Assembly (NCBI GenBank): GCA_001319865.1 | Contig: BBSL01000120.1 | Location: forward strand, 1-57,662 | Source: Burkholderia sp. E7m39 | Lineage (GTDB): Bacteria > Pseudomonadota > Gammaproteobacteria > Burkholderiales > Burkholderiaceae | Direction: 5' to 3' | Length of the DNA stretch: 57,662 bases | Program-made: the position numbers and the translations under genes | Part shown: positions 8,564 through 18,156 of the stretch, piece by piece | How positions within the stretch are numbered: the first letter of the stretch is position 1 | Layout of the letters: the number at the start of each line of letters is the position of its first letter | Notes under the pieces: generated by a model | Seen by the model: the letters and a program-made list of their open reading frames with translations, nothing else | What the model was told of the DNA's origin: nothing | The model's database searches: none

Positions 8564-8592
8564 AACTTAATCGTTCGAATTTCGATCGTCAA
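8564..8592 (-). promoter_or_regulatory. sigma70-like promoter for the 82-aa protein
   Basis: On the minus strand TTGACG (8592-8587) and TAAGTT (8569-8564) are separated by 17 bp. The -10 box lies about 28 nt before the start codon. ATTCGAAT palindromes at 8543-8550 and around 8574-8579 flank the -10 box and could be operator half-sites. Confidence 0.45.
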
Positions 8593-8709
8593 CTCAATAT
8601 ACGTTTTGATGCAGGTGCGGGCCTCACGCGTAGTCCGCATTCTGAGGCGCAACTGGCAAGCTGACGAGGCAGTGGCGTCTCTCCTGGGACGCGTTGCGGC
8701 CGTCGCGGC

Positions 8710-8741
8710 AAGCGCTCCGACACCTTCGCGTCGGAGCGCTT
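8710..8741. terminator. 12-bp perfect inverted repeat after the epoxide hydrolase gene
   Basis: AAGCGCTCCGAC (8710-8721), 8-nt loop, GTCGGAGCGCTT (8730-8741). It lies 7 bp beyond the stop of the minus-strand epoxide hydrolase gene. No T run follows, so it is either an atypical terminator, an mRNA 3'-end stabiliser or a repetitive extragenic element. Confidence 0.55.
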
Positions 8742-8747
8742 CGCGCT

Positions 8748-10099
8748 TTACGTCCGCAAGGATCGCAGTCCGTTGCGCACTTCATTGGCGAAAATCATCG
8801 GTTCTTCCCATGCCGCGAAGTGGCCGCCTGTCTCCGGTTTGTTGAAGTAGATCAGATTGTGATAGGCCTTTTCGGTCCAGCTCTTCGGCGCCTGATAGTT
8901 CTCGCCCGGAAACGCGCTGACAGCGGCAGGCACGTTGACGTCGGCGGCAAGAAAGAAATTCGCGTGCGATTCCCAGTAGAAACGCGCCGCCGAAACACCC
9001 GTGTTGGTCACCCAGTAGAGCGTGATGTCGTCGAGCACATCGTCGCGCGTCAGCGCACCCGCCGAATGTCCGTTGACGGGATGGCCGAGCACAGCTGCGC
9101 TCAGCGCCGCAGCGGGTTGGCCGTAACCGTCGCCGTGATCGAGCAGCCAGGACGCTAACGCGACGGGCGAATCGGCGAGTCCATACAGCGTTTGCGGCCG
9201 CGTACCCATTTCGACCGCGTAGCCGCGCTTCTTCTTGAAGTTCGCGCTCAATTGCTCGTACGCGTGCTTCTCTTCGTCCGACAGGCCGGCAGGCATCGGA
9301 TCGCCTGCCGCCAGCGACTTCAGAATGTCCGCCGGCACGGAGGCCGGGAAGTTCACATGAATGCCGATCAGTTCGGGCGGCGCCTGCTTGGCCATGATGT
9401 TCGTGACAATCCCGCCGAGATCGCCGCCTTGCGAAGCAAAGCGCTCATAGCCGAGGCGCTTCATCAACGTGACCCACGCGCGCGCCGTGCGTTCGGGTCC
9501 CCAGCCCGTCGTGGTCGGCCGGGCCGAAAGCCGTAGCCTGGCAGCGACGGAATCACAAGGTGAAATGCATCCGAAGCAGGTGCGCCATGCGCAGTCGGAT
9601 TGACGAGCGGATCGATGATCTTGAACTGTTCGATCACCGAGCCGGGCCAGCCGTGCGTCACGATCAACGGCATCGCGTTGTCGTGCTTCGAGCGCACATG
9701 GATGAAGTGGATATCGAGTCCGTCGATCTCGGTGATGAACTGCGGATACGAATTGAGCCGCGCTTCGCATTTGCGCCAGTCGTAGCCCGTCGCCCAGTAT
9801 TGCGCGAGTCCCTGGATGGTCGCGAGTTGAATGCCCTGCGATTCATCGGGTACCGTCTCGCGGTCGGGCCAACGCGTGGCCTTGATGCGTCGCCGCATAT
9901 CGACGAGTTGTGCTTCGGAAACGTGCACGCGGAACGGACGGATGGCCGTCTTGTCGCCGTTCGCCGGCTCCGTGATCTTGCCGACGGCGGGCGCCGTGTC
10001 CGCGAACGCGAGGCGGCTCAGGGAACCTGCGGCGAGAGCCGCGGCAGCGACACCGACAAAGTGCCGGCGCGATTGGGATGGGGGCGTGTCGTTTGACAT
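8748..10099 (-). pseudogene. Tat-exported epoxide hydrolase, frameshifted
   Basis: Reads as an epoxide hydrolase of about 450 residues once one base is restored. The N-terminus carries a twin-arginine signal (SRRHFVG followed by an Ala-rich core). Next come the epoxide hydrolase N-terminal domain (RPFRVHVSEAQLVDMRRRI) and the alpha/beta-hydrolase core (VTHGWPGSVIEQF, oxyanion HGWPG; PSLPGYGF; nucleophile region SQGGDLGG with Asp in the expected place; C-terminal GGHFAAWEEP with the catalytic His). The reading frame breaks between PGYGF and SARPTTTGWG. The AAA at 9527-9529 on the plus strand should be AAAA for the protein to continue. Both halves are otherwise well conserved, so this is either a very recent loss or a homopolymer sequencing error. 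Confidence 0.85.
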
Positions 10100-10516
10100 T
10101 GAATCGGTCTCCGGTGCGGATCAATGTGTTGCCTTGCGTGCGAAGTCGGCGGCGTGCAGTTTCACGATCGACTGAGTGAAATGCCGTGTGATCGCCGTCA
10201 TGCGTTCTGCCAACTGCGATGCCCAACCTCGTTCTGCACGTCAAGTTGTTTGAGGAAACCATGTTGCGCTGTTTCCCCGTGGGACGTATTAGAAGGCGCG
10301 CGTGTATCCGGCACGTGTCGTCAAGCGGCGCGAATGTATGCGTTTGTATTGCCCGACCACGCGGATACATGGCGATACAAGCGGATGATCGGAAGCAAAC
10401 AATGCCAGTGCCGGGCAGGGAAATGGTGCAACGCGACGTCTATCATCAAGTGCTGTCGCGTCTAAACGGAGACTGGCTTTTTCAGAACGCGATGAAAACA
10501 TTTGCGAGGCTAGAAC
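10100..10516. other. intergenic region between divergent genes
   Basis: 417 bp between the epoxide hydrolase start and the K+ channel gene. Open frames here do not look like proteins. Promoters for both genes must lie here, but I cannot assign boxes. Confidence 0.5.
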
Positions 10517-10900
10517 ATGAATAGCGGCGATCAGGACGCTCAACTCCGTATCTCACCGCGTATTGCGGTCGCCGAGACCGCCAAGGTTCTCTGGCATTTG
10601 CGCGGCATTGTGGTAATTTTGTTGCTGCTTTTCCTGATCCTGGCGACGGTCATGTATTACTGGGGCGGCACCGTGAACCTCGTCACCCGGGGACCGTCGA
10701 CAATGGGCGACACGCTTTATTTTTGTGCGATTACGGCATTGACGATCGGCTACGGCGACGTGGTTGCGACGACGACGCTTGGGCACATCGCCGCTGTATT
10801 CCTCGGATTGCTCGGCCTGTTGGGAACGGGTGTCATGACGGCTTCAGCGGTGTATGGAATCCAGGCGGCTGCGCGTCGATCCAGGCTGGTGTCGCGTTAA
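10517..10900 (+). CDS. two-transmembrane potassium channel
   Basis: A 127-residue Ion_trans_2-type K+ channel subunit. Transmembrane helix 1 spans about residues 29-48 (IVVILLLLFLILATVMYYW). The pore helix is followed by the selectivity filter TIGYGD at residues 76-81. Transmembrane helix 2 spans about 88-112 (IAAVFLGLLGLLGTGVMTASAVYG). There is no cytoplasmic RCK/TrkA-N regulatory domain, so it is a minimal pore that would tetramerise in the inner membrane. It is followed after 238 bp by the histidine kinase gene on the same strand; a functional link is not shown. Confidence 0.9.
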   Translation: MNSGDQDAQLRISPRIAVAETAKVLWHLRGIVVILLLLFLILATVMYYWGGTVNLVTRGPSTMGDTLYFCAITALTIGYGDVVATTTLGHIAAVFLGLLGLLGTGVMTASAVYGIQAAARRSRLVSR

Positions 10901-11138
10901 GGTATGTGTGCAGGGCGGTAAAACCTACAAAACCCGTTGGCAATCTGCAGCGTCCATTGGCGTGCACGGGGGCCACGTAAGGGGCCGTGCCCCTATGATC
11001 GGGCGTTTTCAGCGCCGATCTTTCGGCTGCGGCGGATATTGTCGGTTTCCGCGTCCCCAGTGTGGCGGCGGGCGGCGACCGGGCAGATGGCGAAAAACTT
11101 GCGTGCGGTTATAGCATCGGCGGATACCGAGGGAACGC

Positions 11139-12293
11139 ATGACTTTATCGGACTTTATCGAAGCCAACCTGGCGCAACTGGTCAACGAATGGGTCGATTA
11201 CGCGCGCACCATCGACCTGGCCGACATCAAGCTCGATGGAAACCAGTTGCGCAATGCAGGCCGCGACATCCTGACCCGGATCGCGGCCGACATGCGGGAG
11301 CCTCAGACGGCTGCACAGCAAAAGGCCAAGTCTCGAGGCAACCGGCCCAATCGTCAAAGTGATTTCAATGTCGTCGCTCATCAGCATGCAGACGATCGTC
11401 TTTCTCAAGGCTATGGCATCAACGAGGTAGTGGCGGAATATCGCGCACTACGCGCCAGCGTTCTGTGCACATGGCTGCACACAGCGCGGGACAACGTCAC
11501 GGCATTTCAGGAGATGATCCGCTTCAACGAGGCGATCGATCAGATGCTTGCCGAATCCGTGCGGCAATACGCGCAACGGACCGAACGCATCAGGGATCTG
11601 TTTGCGGGCGTGCTGGCGCACGACCTGCGTTCTCCTCTCGGGGCGATCATCAATTCGGCGGATGTGCTGCTGCGCGACGGCGCGCTGTCGGCGACGAGCG
11701 TGAAAGCGGCTGCGAACGCGCAGCGCGGAGCGGTTCGCATGAAGCGCATGATCGACGATCTGTTCATTTTCACGCGCACCCGACTGGGCGACACGTTGCC
11801 TGTCGATTTCACGCCGCAGGACATGACGCGCATCGCCGAAGACGCCGCCGACGAAGTGCGCGCCACGTACCCCGACGTGCACATCGACGTGGGCCTGACG
11901 GGCGAACTCACGGGCGCATGGGACGGCGCGCGCGTCGGCCAGATGCTCGTGAATCTGCTCGCGAACGCGGTCCAGCACGGAGCGGGCGATATAGCTGTGC
12001 GCGCTACCCGCGAAGGCGAAGACGTGGTGCTCGCCGTATCGAACTCGGGCGCGCCGATCCCCGCCCGCGCGCTGCCGACACTGTTCGATCCGTTGACGCG
12101 CGCCAGTGTGCTGCCTGTGCGCCGCGGAACGGCGCCCGGCATGGGCCTTGGTCTCTACATCTGCCGGTGCATTGCGCAGGCACATCACGGCATCATCGAG
12201 GTCGAATCGACGGATGAGGCGACCGTCTTCACCGTGCGGATGCCGCGCTTTCCAGCGAGTCCAGCGAGTCCCGCTGGAGCCCCGATTCGCTAG
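11139..12293 (+). CDS. sensor histidine kinase with RsbRD-like N-terminus
   Basis: A 384-residue soluble histidine kinase. Residues 1-140 form a helical sensor of the RsbRD type (begins DFIEANLAQLVNEWVDYAR). The phosphoacceptor His161 lies in the H-box LAHDLRSPLGAIINSADVLL. The ATPase domain follows, with N-box MLVNLLANAVQHG, G1-like SNSGAPIPA and G2-box GMGLGLYICRCIAQAHHG. There is no transmembrane segment, so it senses a cytoplasmic signal. No response regulator gene is adjacent, so it is an orphan kinase here. The GGAA before the ATG at 11139 is a weak ribosome binding site. Confidence 0.9.
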   Translation: MTLSDFIEANLAQLVNEWVDYARTIDLADIKLDGNQLRNAGRDILTRIAADMREPQTAAQQKAKSRGNRPNRQSDFNVVAHQHADDRLSQGYGINEVVAEYRALRASVLCTWLHTARDNVTAFQEMIRFNEAIDQMLAESVRQYAQRTERIRDLFAGVLAHDLRSPLGAIINSADVLLRDGALSATSVKAAANAQRGAVRMKRMIDDLFIFTRTRLGDTLPVDFTPQDMTRIAEDAADEVRATYPDVHIDVGLTGELTGAWDGARVGQMLVNLLANAVQHGAGDIAVRATREGEDVVLAVSNSGAPIPARALPTLFDPLTRASVLPVRRGTAPGMGLGLYICRCIAQAHHGIIEVESTDEATVFTVRMPRFPASPASPAGAPIR

Positions 12294-12419
12294 CCAAGCC
12301 GTGTTGTGCACGCGAGACATGCTCAGCGCGCAAGCAGGGTCTTCGTTGATCTCGACGGCGCACGCGCGCTTCGACACGCTCGTCACTGACGTGTCGGGCG
12401 CGCATGAGCAAGCCTGGCA

Positions 12420-12866
12420 TCAGAGCGATGTCGGCATCACGTTCGACCAGTCAGGCAAGGCATCGAGATCCGGCCGCATCGTCACGCTTTCCTGTTCGTT
12501 AGGGTCCGTTCTTGCGATCACGGCGACGCAGGCCTCGCTCGCGCTCGTGTTGTACGGAATATGCGGCACCCCTGCGGGGATGTAGAAAAAGTCGCCTGCC
12601 TGAACCACCACATGGTGCTCCATGCGTTCGCCATACCAGCAGCCGGACACGCCGCTCAACTGATAGATGGCCGTCTCATGTTCCGCATGCAGGTGCGCCT
12701 TGGCGCGGGCGCCGGGCGGAATGGTCGCAAGCTGAAGATGCATATGCTTCGCTCCCACACTTTCCGCTGAGATACCGACAGCGTAGGTGAGTCCTTGCTT
12801 TCCCTCGAACTGCGAGCCAGCTTGCACGAGCTGGCAGGTGTCAGGCTTGCGTGCGCTAGTGTTCAT
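12420..12866 (-). CDS. cupin-domain protein
   Basis: A 148-residue single cupin. Metal-binding motif 1 is HLHAEHETAIYQLSG (two or three His and a Glu), and motif 2 is GDFFYIPAGVPHIPYN, both complete, so a metal centre is likely. The ATG at 12866 has a GGAGAAG ribosome binding site, so the longer open frame to 12986 is rejected. It resembles cupins annotated as uncharacterised sugar- or acid-binding proteins. It is convergent with the histidine kinase gene. Confidence 0.8.
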   Translation of the reverse strand: MNTSARKPDTCQLVQAGSQFEGKQGLTYAVGISAESVGAKHMHLQLATIPPGARAKAHLHAEHETAIYQLSGVSGCWYGERMEHHVVVQAGDFFYIPAGVPHIPYNTSASEACVAVIARTDPNEQESVTMRPDLDALPDWSNVMPTSL

Positions 12867-14122
12867 CGCTTCTCCAGACAATGAGCGCCGACCTCGGCGA
12901 AATAGCGGGATTGAGACGCAGAATACACCGTGCCATGTTGGAAGCGGTCGCGCGGCATATCGGCGCCAGTTCGACTCCGTTTGCATTCCAAACTGTTTTC
13001 ACAATAACGGCGTGCTTCGGAAATCGAAACGGGTTTGCGAAGCCGCAGCGTGTAGAGCGATTCGAAAAGGCAATTCCTGCCCGCTACCGAGTTAACCCTT
13101 ATCTTCGTCGTGCAATTATGGCAATATAAAGGGATCGGTCGAAATTATTCGTATTAATATTATAAAAGTAACGTCGACAGCCGAAAAAATATCCAGAACA
13201 ATCATGGATGTGCCTTTTATCCCGGCCTTCGAGGCAGATCGCCCCCTATACCGCCCAATCTGGAAAACATGGGGCCGATTTCACCCCGCATTATCGCAAT
13301 CAATCCTTTTCTGCATTCACGTCAATAACGTTACACGGATGAAACGTTTATAATTCGTCTGCCCTAAAAAACTTCCGTAATTAATACCGCAGCAGCAGAA
13401 GTTCTGTTATCTGTGCGTAACAACTACCGAAGCGGGCATTTGCGTGTAGCCAGACAGGATTCCGCCCGGGAAAGGGTGCGAATGAGTCCCGTCTGGCGGT
13501 TTAGCTGTCAATTCGCGCGCGGGCTCTGCATTGCAGGAACCGGCCGCGGATTCCGGTTGTTCGATAGCAGGATGGCGTGGAACGTCGTCGGGCCGTGTCG
13601 GTTCGTCGACAGCATCGTGTCGTCAAAGCGGACGTCCTTGATCACGGCTTACAGTAAGTCGTCCTAATGGACCTTTGCGCGCGATGCCATCACCGTCATC
13701 ACACTCGCGTCACCAATCGGGTCGTCCGGGTTGTCATCACCCCGTTTCAGCGCAGGTTCATTGCGCATGAGACGGATCGATGGCAGGTGCCGACCTGTCC
13801 GCCGAAGTTCATGCATCAGGTGTGCGTAAGGCGAGCGTTCGCTCGTCACGAGACGCTTTCGTCGTTTGCATCCGAATCAGCTAAACAGTAAGGAATACGT
13901 AATAAATGCGGTAACTGGCGCCGGTCTGCGGGTTGGGACGCGCTGCGTCCTCATGCGAATGCATGGCGATGCAGCCGACGCAGCGGCTCAGGAGCAGGGC
14001 GCATTCGGTGCGTCCTGCCGCGCACTTCTCCTTCAATTCGATAACGCCAAAGCGGGACGACTCCGATCGATCTTGCTGGACCCTCGGGGACAACCGCTTT
14101 CAGCGAATACATACGGACAGAG
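12867..14122. other. long non-coding region upstream of the secreted glycosidase gene
   Basis: 1.26 kb without a convincing gene. The part from about 13,110 to 13,400 is distinctly AT-rich (for example around 13,120-13,190 and 13,330-13,390) compared with the rest of the window, as expected for a promoter or silencer-bound region. Short open frames on both strands (13413-13667 plus, 13664-13849 minus, 13866-14126 plus) have no ribosome binding site or family resemblance. Confidence 0.5.
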
Positions 14123-16414
14123 ATGAGATATTTCAAATTACTGGGGGTTGCATCGGCAACTGTGTTGGCTTCGTTCGGTGCGCAGCACGCGCATGCGCAG
14201 TCAAAGACGATCACCGTGGCAGGCCAGCAATACACGCTGTGCGGCACGGAAAACAGCAACTGCTCGTTCCTTGGAACGGCCTCCGTCGTGTTCGGCGCCG
14301 TGCCGCCGACGGCGCCGTCGGTGATGCTCAGCGCACCGGCCACGTTTACCAATGGCGTCGGCTGCTATGTCGGCGCGGTCGCGCAGTCGGACCCCGCGTA
14401 CGGTTATGACAAGGCGTGCTGGGTACGCGCCGTAGCGGCTACCCCGGCGCCGTCGCCTGCGCCGGCACCGGCTCCCGCGCCTGCTCCGAGCCCGGCTCCC
14501 ACGCCGACGCCGGCACCCGCGCCCGCACCGGCGCCGACGCCGACTCCCACGCCGACGCCTGCGCCCGCACCGGCGCCCGCACCCACGCCGACTCCCACGC
14601 CGTCGCCTGCGCCCACACCCGCGCCGTCGCCGTCGGGCAGCTCGACGCTCTCGTGCGCCGCACCGACGCAACAGGCTGGCGGCACGCCGAATGGCTTGAT
14701 CACGGCTGACACGCCGACCACCGACGGTCTGCGCGTGTTCCAGAACAACACGCCGTTCAAGCTCGCCATCACGACGAACGCGCCGAGCGCGGATACCGTG
14801 GTCTGGTCGATCGCCGACTCGAACGGTGCGATCAAGTCGCAGGGCAGCTTCCCGGTGGCGGCAGGCGTGCAGACGAACACGATCTCGTGTACGTCGACGT
14901 GGTCCGGCTACGGCGCGCTCACGGCCACGCTGCGCTCGAAGGGCGGCACGCTGCCGAAGAGCGGCACGCGTCCGACGGGTATCGCGACGTTCGGCGTGCT
15001 GCCGAACCTGGCATCCGTGCTCGGCACCCCGACGTACGCGCATCAGGATCAGCATCGCTTCGGCATGCAGGGCTTCAACGGCAACATCGCCGCGCTGCAC
15101 GCCCTGGGCATTACGTGGACGATCGACGATCGCGAGCAGTCGGCGATGGAGCCGAACGGCCCGAACACGTACACGCCGAGCGTGAACGACCTGCTTCCGT
15201 TCTACAAGGCCAATCCTGATCAGATGCGCATCGTGCGTCTGGACGGCATTCCGGCGTGGAACTCGAAGACGGGTCAGTACACCGACAGCTACTACGCACC
15301 GAAGGATCTGAACGAGTACCAGAGCTTCATGGCGAAGGTCGGCACGGACACGAGCCTGATCCGCGCGGCCAACTATCCGAACCAGCAGAACAACTACTAT
15401 CAGGTGACGTGGGAGCCGAGCCTCGCCTGGGCAGATAGCGACGCGAACTTCGTCGCGATGTACAAGGCCGCTTACCAGGGCATTCACTCGACCGATCCGA
15501 ATGCGATCGTGATGGGCACGGGCAATCCGTTCCCCGCGCATTGCGACACCTGCACGACGGGCTATCTGCAGAAGTTCGGCGCGCTGGGCCTGTGGAACTA
15601 CATCGACGCGGTGTCGACGCATGGTTACTGGAACGCGGGTACTTTCCCGGCGCATCCGCCTGAACTGCAGGACTCGGACCCGGATCCGGCGAACCAGCTC
15701 AACGCGCTCGACAACCAGGTGGCACAGCTGCGCTCGGTGATGCAGGCGGGCAAGCCGAACATGAAGCTGTTCTTCACGGAAGCAGGCACGAGCTACGACC
15801 CGGGCATCACGTACGCATCGGGCCCGTCGCAGAACCAGCTGTTCGCTCATGCTGCCGTTGGCGTGCGCTCGCACATCATCGTGCTGGGCGGCGGCGCGCA
15901 GATGACGACGCTGTTCTACGGTGCGGACTATCCGGGCGAAACGGGCTACGGTTCGTTCTTCGATCTGAACAACGCGAATGGCGCGTTCGGTGCATCGAAC
16001 CTGTCGCCGAAGCCTGAAGCCATGGCGTTCGCAGCGATGACCCGCGTGCTGGATGGCACGAACACGCTGGGTCGCGTGAAGAACACGCCGGCCGGTACGT
16101 TTGCATATGCGTTCCAGCAGCTTGGCAACGGCAAGGTCGTCACGGCAGCGTGGACGCACAGCAACAGCCAGTGGCCGACGAGCAACGGCACGTACAGCCA
16201 GACGTACTCGACCAGCTACTCGCTGCAGGTCGACAACGCGGGTACGTCGGGCAACGTGACGAAGATCGACGGTTACGGCAACGTCAGCACGGTTCCGTAC
16301 ACGAACGGTCAGGTGTCGCTGACGCTGACGGAAGTGCCGCAGTACATCGTGTCGAACAACGCGACGGTCGCGAAGAACAACTCGACCGTGCCGGTTGGCT
16401 ACACGGGTCAGTAA
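14123..16414 (+). CDS. secreted glycoside-hydrolase-like protein with Ala-Pro linker
   Basis: A 763-residue exported protein. The signal peptide (about 26 residues, cleavage near AHAQ) is followed by a Cys-containing domain of about 80 residues. A low-complexity Pro-Ala-Thr linker covers about residues 108-172 (coding 14443-14637). Next comes a beta-rich domain (about 175-285) and then a TIM-barrel-like domain. In the barrel VTWEPS places Glu431 and LFFTEAG places Glu553 at the positions of acid/base and nucleophile in clan-A glycosidases, as in PslG-type GH39 endoglycosidases. A C-terminal beta domain follows. Role inferred: cleaving or remodelling an extracellular polysaccharide, possibly the EPS made by the 28-49 kb cluster. 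A strong terminator follows at 16477. Confidence 0.75.
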   Translation: MRYFKLLGVASATVLASFGAQHAHAQSKTITVAGQQYTLCGTENSNCSFLGTASVVFGAVPPTAPSVMLSAPATFTNGVGCYVGAVAQSDPAYGYDKACWVRAVAATPAPSPAPAPAPAPAPSPAPTPTPAPAPAPAPTPTPTPTPAPAPAPAPTPTPTPSPAPTPAPSPSGSSTLSCAAPTQQAGGTPNGLITADTPTTDGLRVFQNNTPFKLAITTNAPSADTVVWSIADSNGAIKSQGSFPVAAGVQTNTISCTSTWSGYGALTATLRSKGGTLPKSGTRPTGIATFGVLPNLASVLGTPTYAHQDQHRFGMQGFNGNIAALHALGITWTIDDREQSAMEPNGPNTYTPSVNDLLPFYKANPDQMRIVRLDGIPAWNSKTGQYTDSYYAPKDLNEYQSFMAKVGTDTSLIRAANYPNQQNNYYQVTWEPSLAWADSDANFVAMYKAAYQGIHSTDPNAIVMGTGNPFPAHCDTCTTGYLQKFGALGLWNYIDAVSTHGYWNAGTFPAHPPELQDSDPDPANQLNALDNQVAQLRSVMQAGKPNMKLFFTEAGTSYDPGITYASGPSQNQLFAHAAVGVRSHIIVLGGGAQMTTLFYGADYPGETGYGSFFDLNNANGAFGASNLSPKPEAMAFAAMTRVLDGTNTLGRVKNTPAGTFAYAFQQLGNGKVVTAAWTHSNSQWPTSNGTYSQTYSTSYSLQVDNAGTSGNVTKIDGYGNVSTVPYTNGQVSLTLTEVPQYIVSNNATVAKNNSTVPVGYTGQ

Positions 16415-16476
16415 TCGCAGTCGTCATCGGCGATGAAGCTGCCGTCGAAGTCCGGCGGCAGCCTCATGCTCTCTCC

Positions 16477-16503
16477 AGCCCGGCAATCGCCGGGCTTTTT
16501 TTC
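16477..16503 (+). terminator. Rho-independent terminator
   Basis: AGCCCGGC (16477-16484), loop AATC, GCCGGGCT (16489-16496) followed by a run of seven T. It lies 63 bp after the stop of the secreted glycosidase-like gene and faces the convergent Pro/Gln-rich gene. Confidence 0.9.
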
Positions 16504-16533
16504 GGTCTTTTCCCGGCTCGGGCTCGCGAAAGA

Positions 16534-17523
16534 TCAGTAGTAAAGCCAGCGTCCATACTGCGGCGACCAGTACCATTGGCCCGCATAGGGCGCGGGCTGA
16601 TACTCGTCGGCCCATGCAGCGGGCGGCCCGTAGTACGTGTATGGACGTGTCGCGGTGTAGGTCGGCCGCTGCACGTAGCCGTAGGTTTGCGCGCGGGGCG
16701 GCTGCATCGATACGGGCGGTTGCGCGTATTGCATCTGCGGCATCTGCGGCATCTGCGGCTGCACGTATTGCGCCTGCGGCTGGGCATACTGCGCTCGTGG
16801 CTGCGCGTACTGCGCTCGCGGTTGGATGTACTGCGGTCCCGTGGAATAGACCTGTGCCCTGCGCGGCATGGGCGTGTCGTAGTCGTCGTCGGCCAGTTCT
16901 TCGGGGGGCGGCGCGTCCTGCCGCAGCACACGTCCCGTCGATCGACCCGTACCGGCATTGCGCGGCTGCACGCTGGCGCGCTGCACCGGTTGCGGCTTTG
17001 GCAGCGCGTCGGGATCGGCCAAAGAGTCGGCGACTGCCGTCGACGGACGACGGGCCGCAGGCTTCGGCGGCGCGTTGCGGGCACCCCCTTCGGGCGCGGC
17101 AGATTGCGCCGCTGGTTGCGCGGCCGGCTGCGCGGCTGCCTGCGTGGTTGCAGGCGCAGTTGCCGATGCAGTTGCGTCGTCAGGCAGCGGCTTGGACGTG
17201 ACGGGCACCTCCTGCACCGTTTCCACATCGCTCGCGTCGCTATAGACGTGTTTGATGTCGAGGATGGGTTTGCGCGCCGGCTCGGCCGCCGTCTTTTGCG
17301 CCGACGTCGCGGCCGCGGCGGGGGCATTGTCGGCCGTGCCTTTTGCCGCTTGCCGGGCGAGTTCGTCTTTCGCCGCCTTGTAGCCGCGATCGTAGGCCGC
17401 TTTCACTTCGCGGTCCTGGGCCTCGGCGTCATCGGCGGCGCTGTACGCGTGCGACGGCGCCGACACCAGGCACCCTGTGGCGAGAAAAGCGCCCGCCAAC
17501 GTCTGCCTCAAGGTTGTGTCCAT
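16534..17523 (-). CDS. secreted Pro/Gln/Ala-rich protein with short tandem repeats
   Basis: A 329-residue low-complexity exported protein. The signal peptide runs to about residue 26 (PSHA cleavage). The middle (residues 60-200) is Ala/Pro/Gln-rich with AQPAAQPAAQ runs. Residues about 225-270 are repeats of AQYAQPR/QPQ and QMPQM. The C-terminus is Tyr/Trp-rich (YTYYGPPAAWADEY, GQWYWSPQYGRWLYY), a pattern seen in several secreted proteobacterial proteins of unknown role. It is probably a periplasmic or surface-exposed disordered protein. It is convergent with the glycosidase-like gene. Confidence 0.7.
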   Translation of the reverse strand: MDTTLRQTLAGAFLATGCLVSAPSHAYSAADDAEAQDREVKAAYDRGYKAAKDELARQAAKGTADNAPAAAATSAQKTAAEPARKPILDIKHVYSDASDVETVQEVPVTSKPLPDDATASATAPATTQAAAQPAAQPAAQSAAPEGGARNAPPKPAARRPSTAVADSLADPDALPKPQPVQRASVQPRNAGTGRSTGRVLRQDAPPPEELADDDYDTPMPRRAQVYSTGPQYIQPRAQYAQPRAQYAQPQAQYVQPQMPQMPQMQYAQPPVSMQPPRAQTYGYVQRPTYTATRPYTYYGPPAAWADEYQPAPYAGQWYWSPQYGRWLYY

Positions 17524-17659
17524 GAGGCCTCCCTTTATCGTTATCGATGGGAAAATCGTACAACGTCTGAAGTAACAGGCAAACGCCCGTCACTTCGCTG
17601 CGTGCGCTTCCCAACGCAAGCGCGCGGGGCTTCACGCGCGCGGCAATGCGGGCGGACGG

Positions 17660-17917
17660 CTAGGGTCGGCTCCAGACCTGCTTCCAGCACATCAGAAAGG
17701 TGCCGCCGGCATCGCGCGAGACGGCGCCTTCGGCCGTGCATGCGCTGCCGGGACGGGCGGGGCCGAACTGGGCGACTTCCCGATCCGCGTCGGCGAGCGC
17801 ATCGGCGGGCACGCGGCCCCAGATGGACAGGCTCGCCAGTACGCTGGCACAGCCGACCAGGATGATCAGCGGACGTTTGAATCGGGCGGGGCGGCTGGCG
17901 GTAAGGTCGAATGGCAT
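17660..17917 (-). CDS. small membrane-anchored or secreted Cys-containing protein
   Basis: An 85-residue protein starting MPFDLTASRPARFKR. A hydrophobic segment (LIILVGCASVLASLSIWG) acts as anchor or signal. A C-terminal part follows with two cysteines in a C...G..SRDAGGTFLMCW...W pattern, which resembles the short C-terminal domain of shufflon-type pilus proteins. The start at 17917 has GAGG upstream; the longer frame to 18112 runs through a tandem repeat and is rejected. Function unknown. Confidence 0.55.
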   Translation of the reverse strand: MPFDLTASRPARFKRPLIILVGCASVLASLSIWGRVPADALADADREVAQFGPARPGSACTAEGAVSRDAGGTFLMCWKQVWSRP

Positions 17918-18008
17918 GATGAGCCTCGTCTGGCGGGACTTATGAGCGGTGTTATCGGCACCGTCTGCCAAAAGAATAGAGCCCGGATCAAGTATTTTTT
18001 TCGGGCCA

Positions 18009-18050
18009 GATTTGCGCCGGATTTGCGCCGGATTTGCGCCGGGTTTGCCC
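18009..18050. repeat. 11-bp tandem repeat, about 3.8 units
   Basis: GATTTGCGCCG occurs at 18009-18019, 18020-18030 and 18031-18041, followed by a degenerate partial unit. It lies in the gap between the small membrane-protein gene and the MarR gene. Confidence 0.8.
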
Positions 18051-18156
18051 GCGCGTGCGGTTCGATCGTCGTGTGGTCGATCGCGTCGCGACAGTTCGAT
18101 CGGCGCGCGCACTGCGTGGCCGCGCCGAGGTTGCCTACGTTTAACGATAAGCCGCG

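Noticed and set aside
13664..13849. 61-codon minus-strand frame in the long gap before the glycosidase gene
   Set aside because: GTG start without ribosome binding site and no family resemblance; composition like random GC-rich sequence.
14201..16159. 652-codon open frame antisense to the secreted glycosidase gene
   Set aside because: It is Arg-rich shadow sequence opposite a protein with signal peptide, linker and barrel motifs; no ribosome binding site.
16150..17865. 571-codon plus-strand frame across the Pro/Gln-rich gene
   Set aside because: Arg-rich composition; it covers a terminator and the opposite gene with a clear signal peptide.
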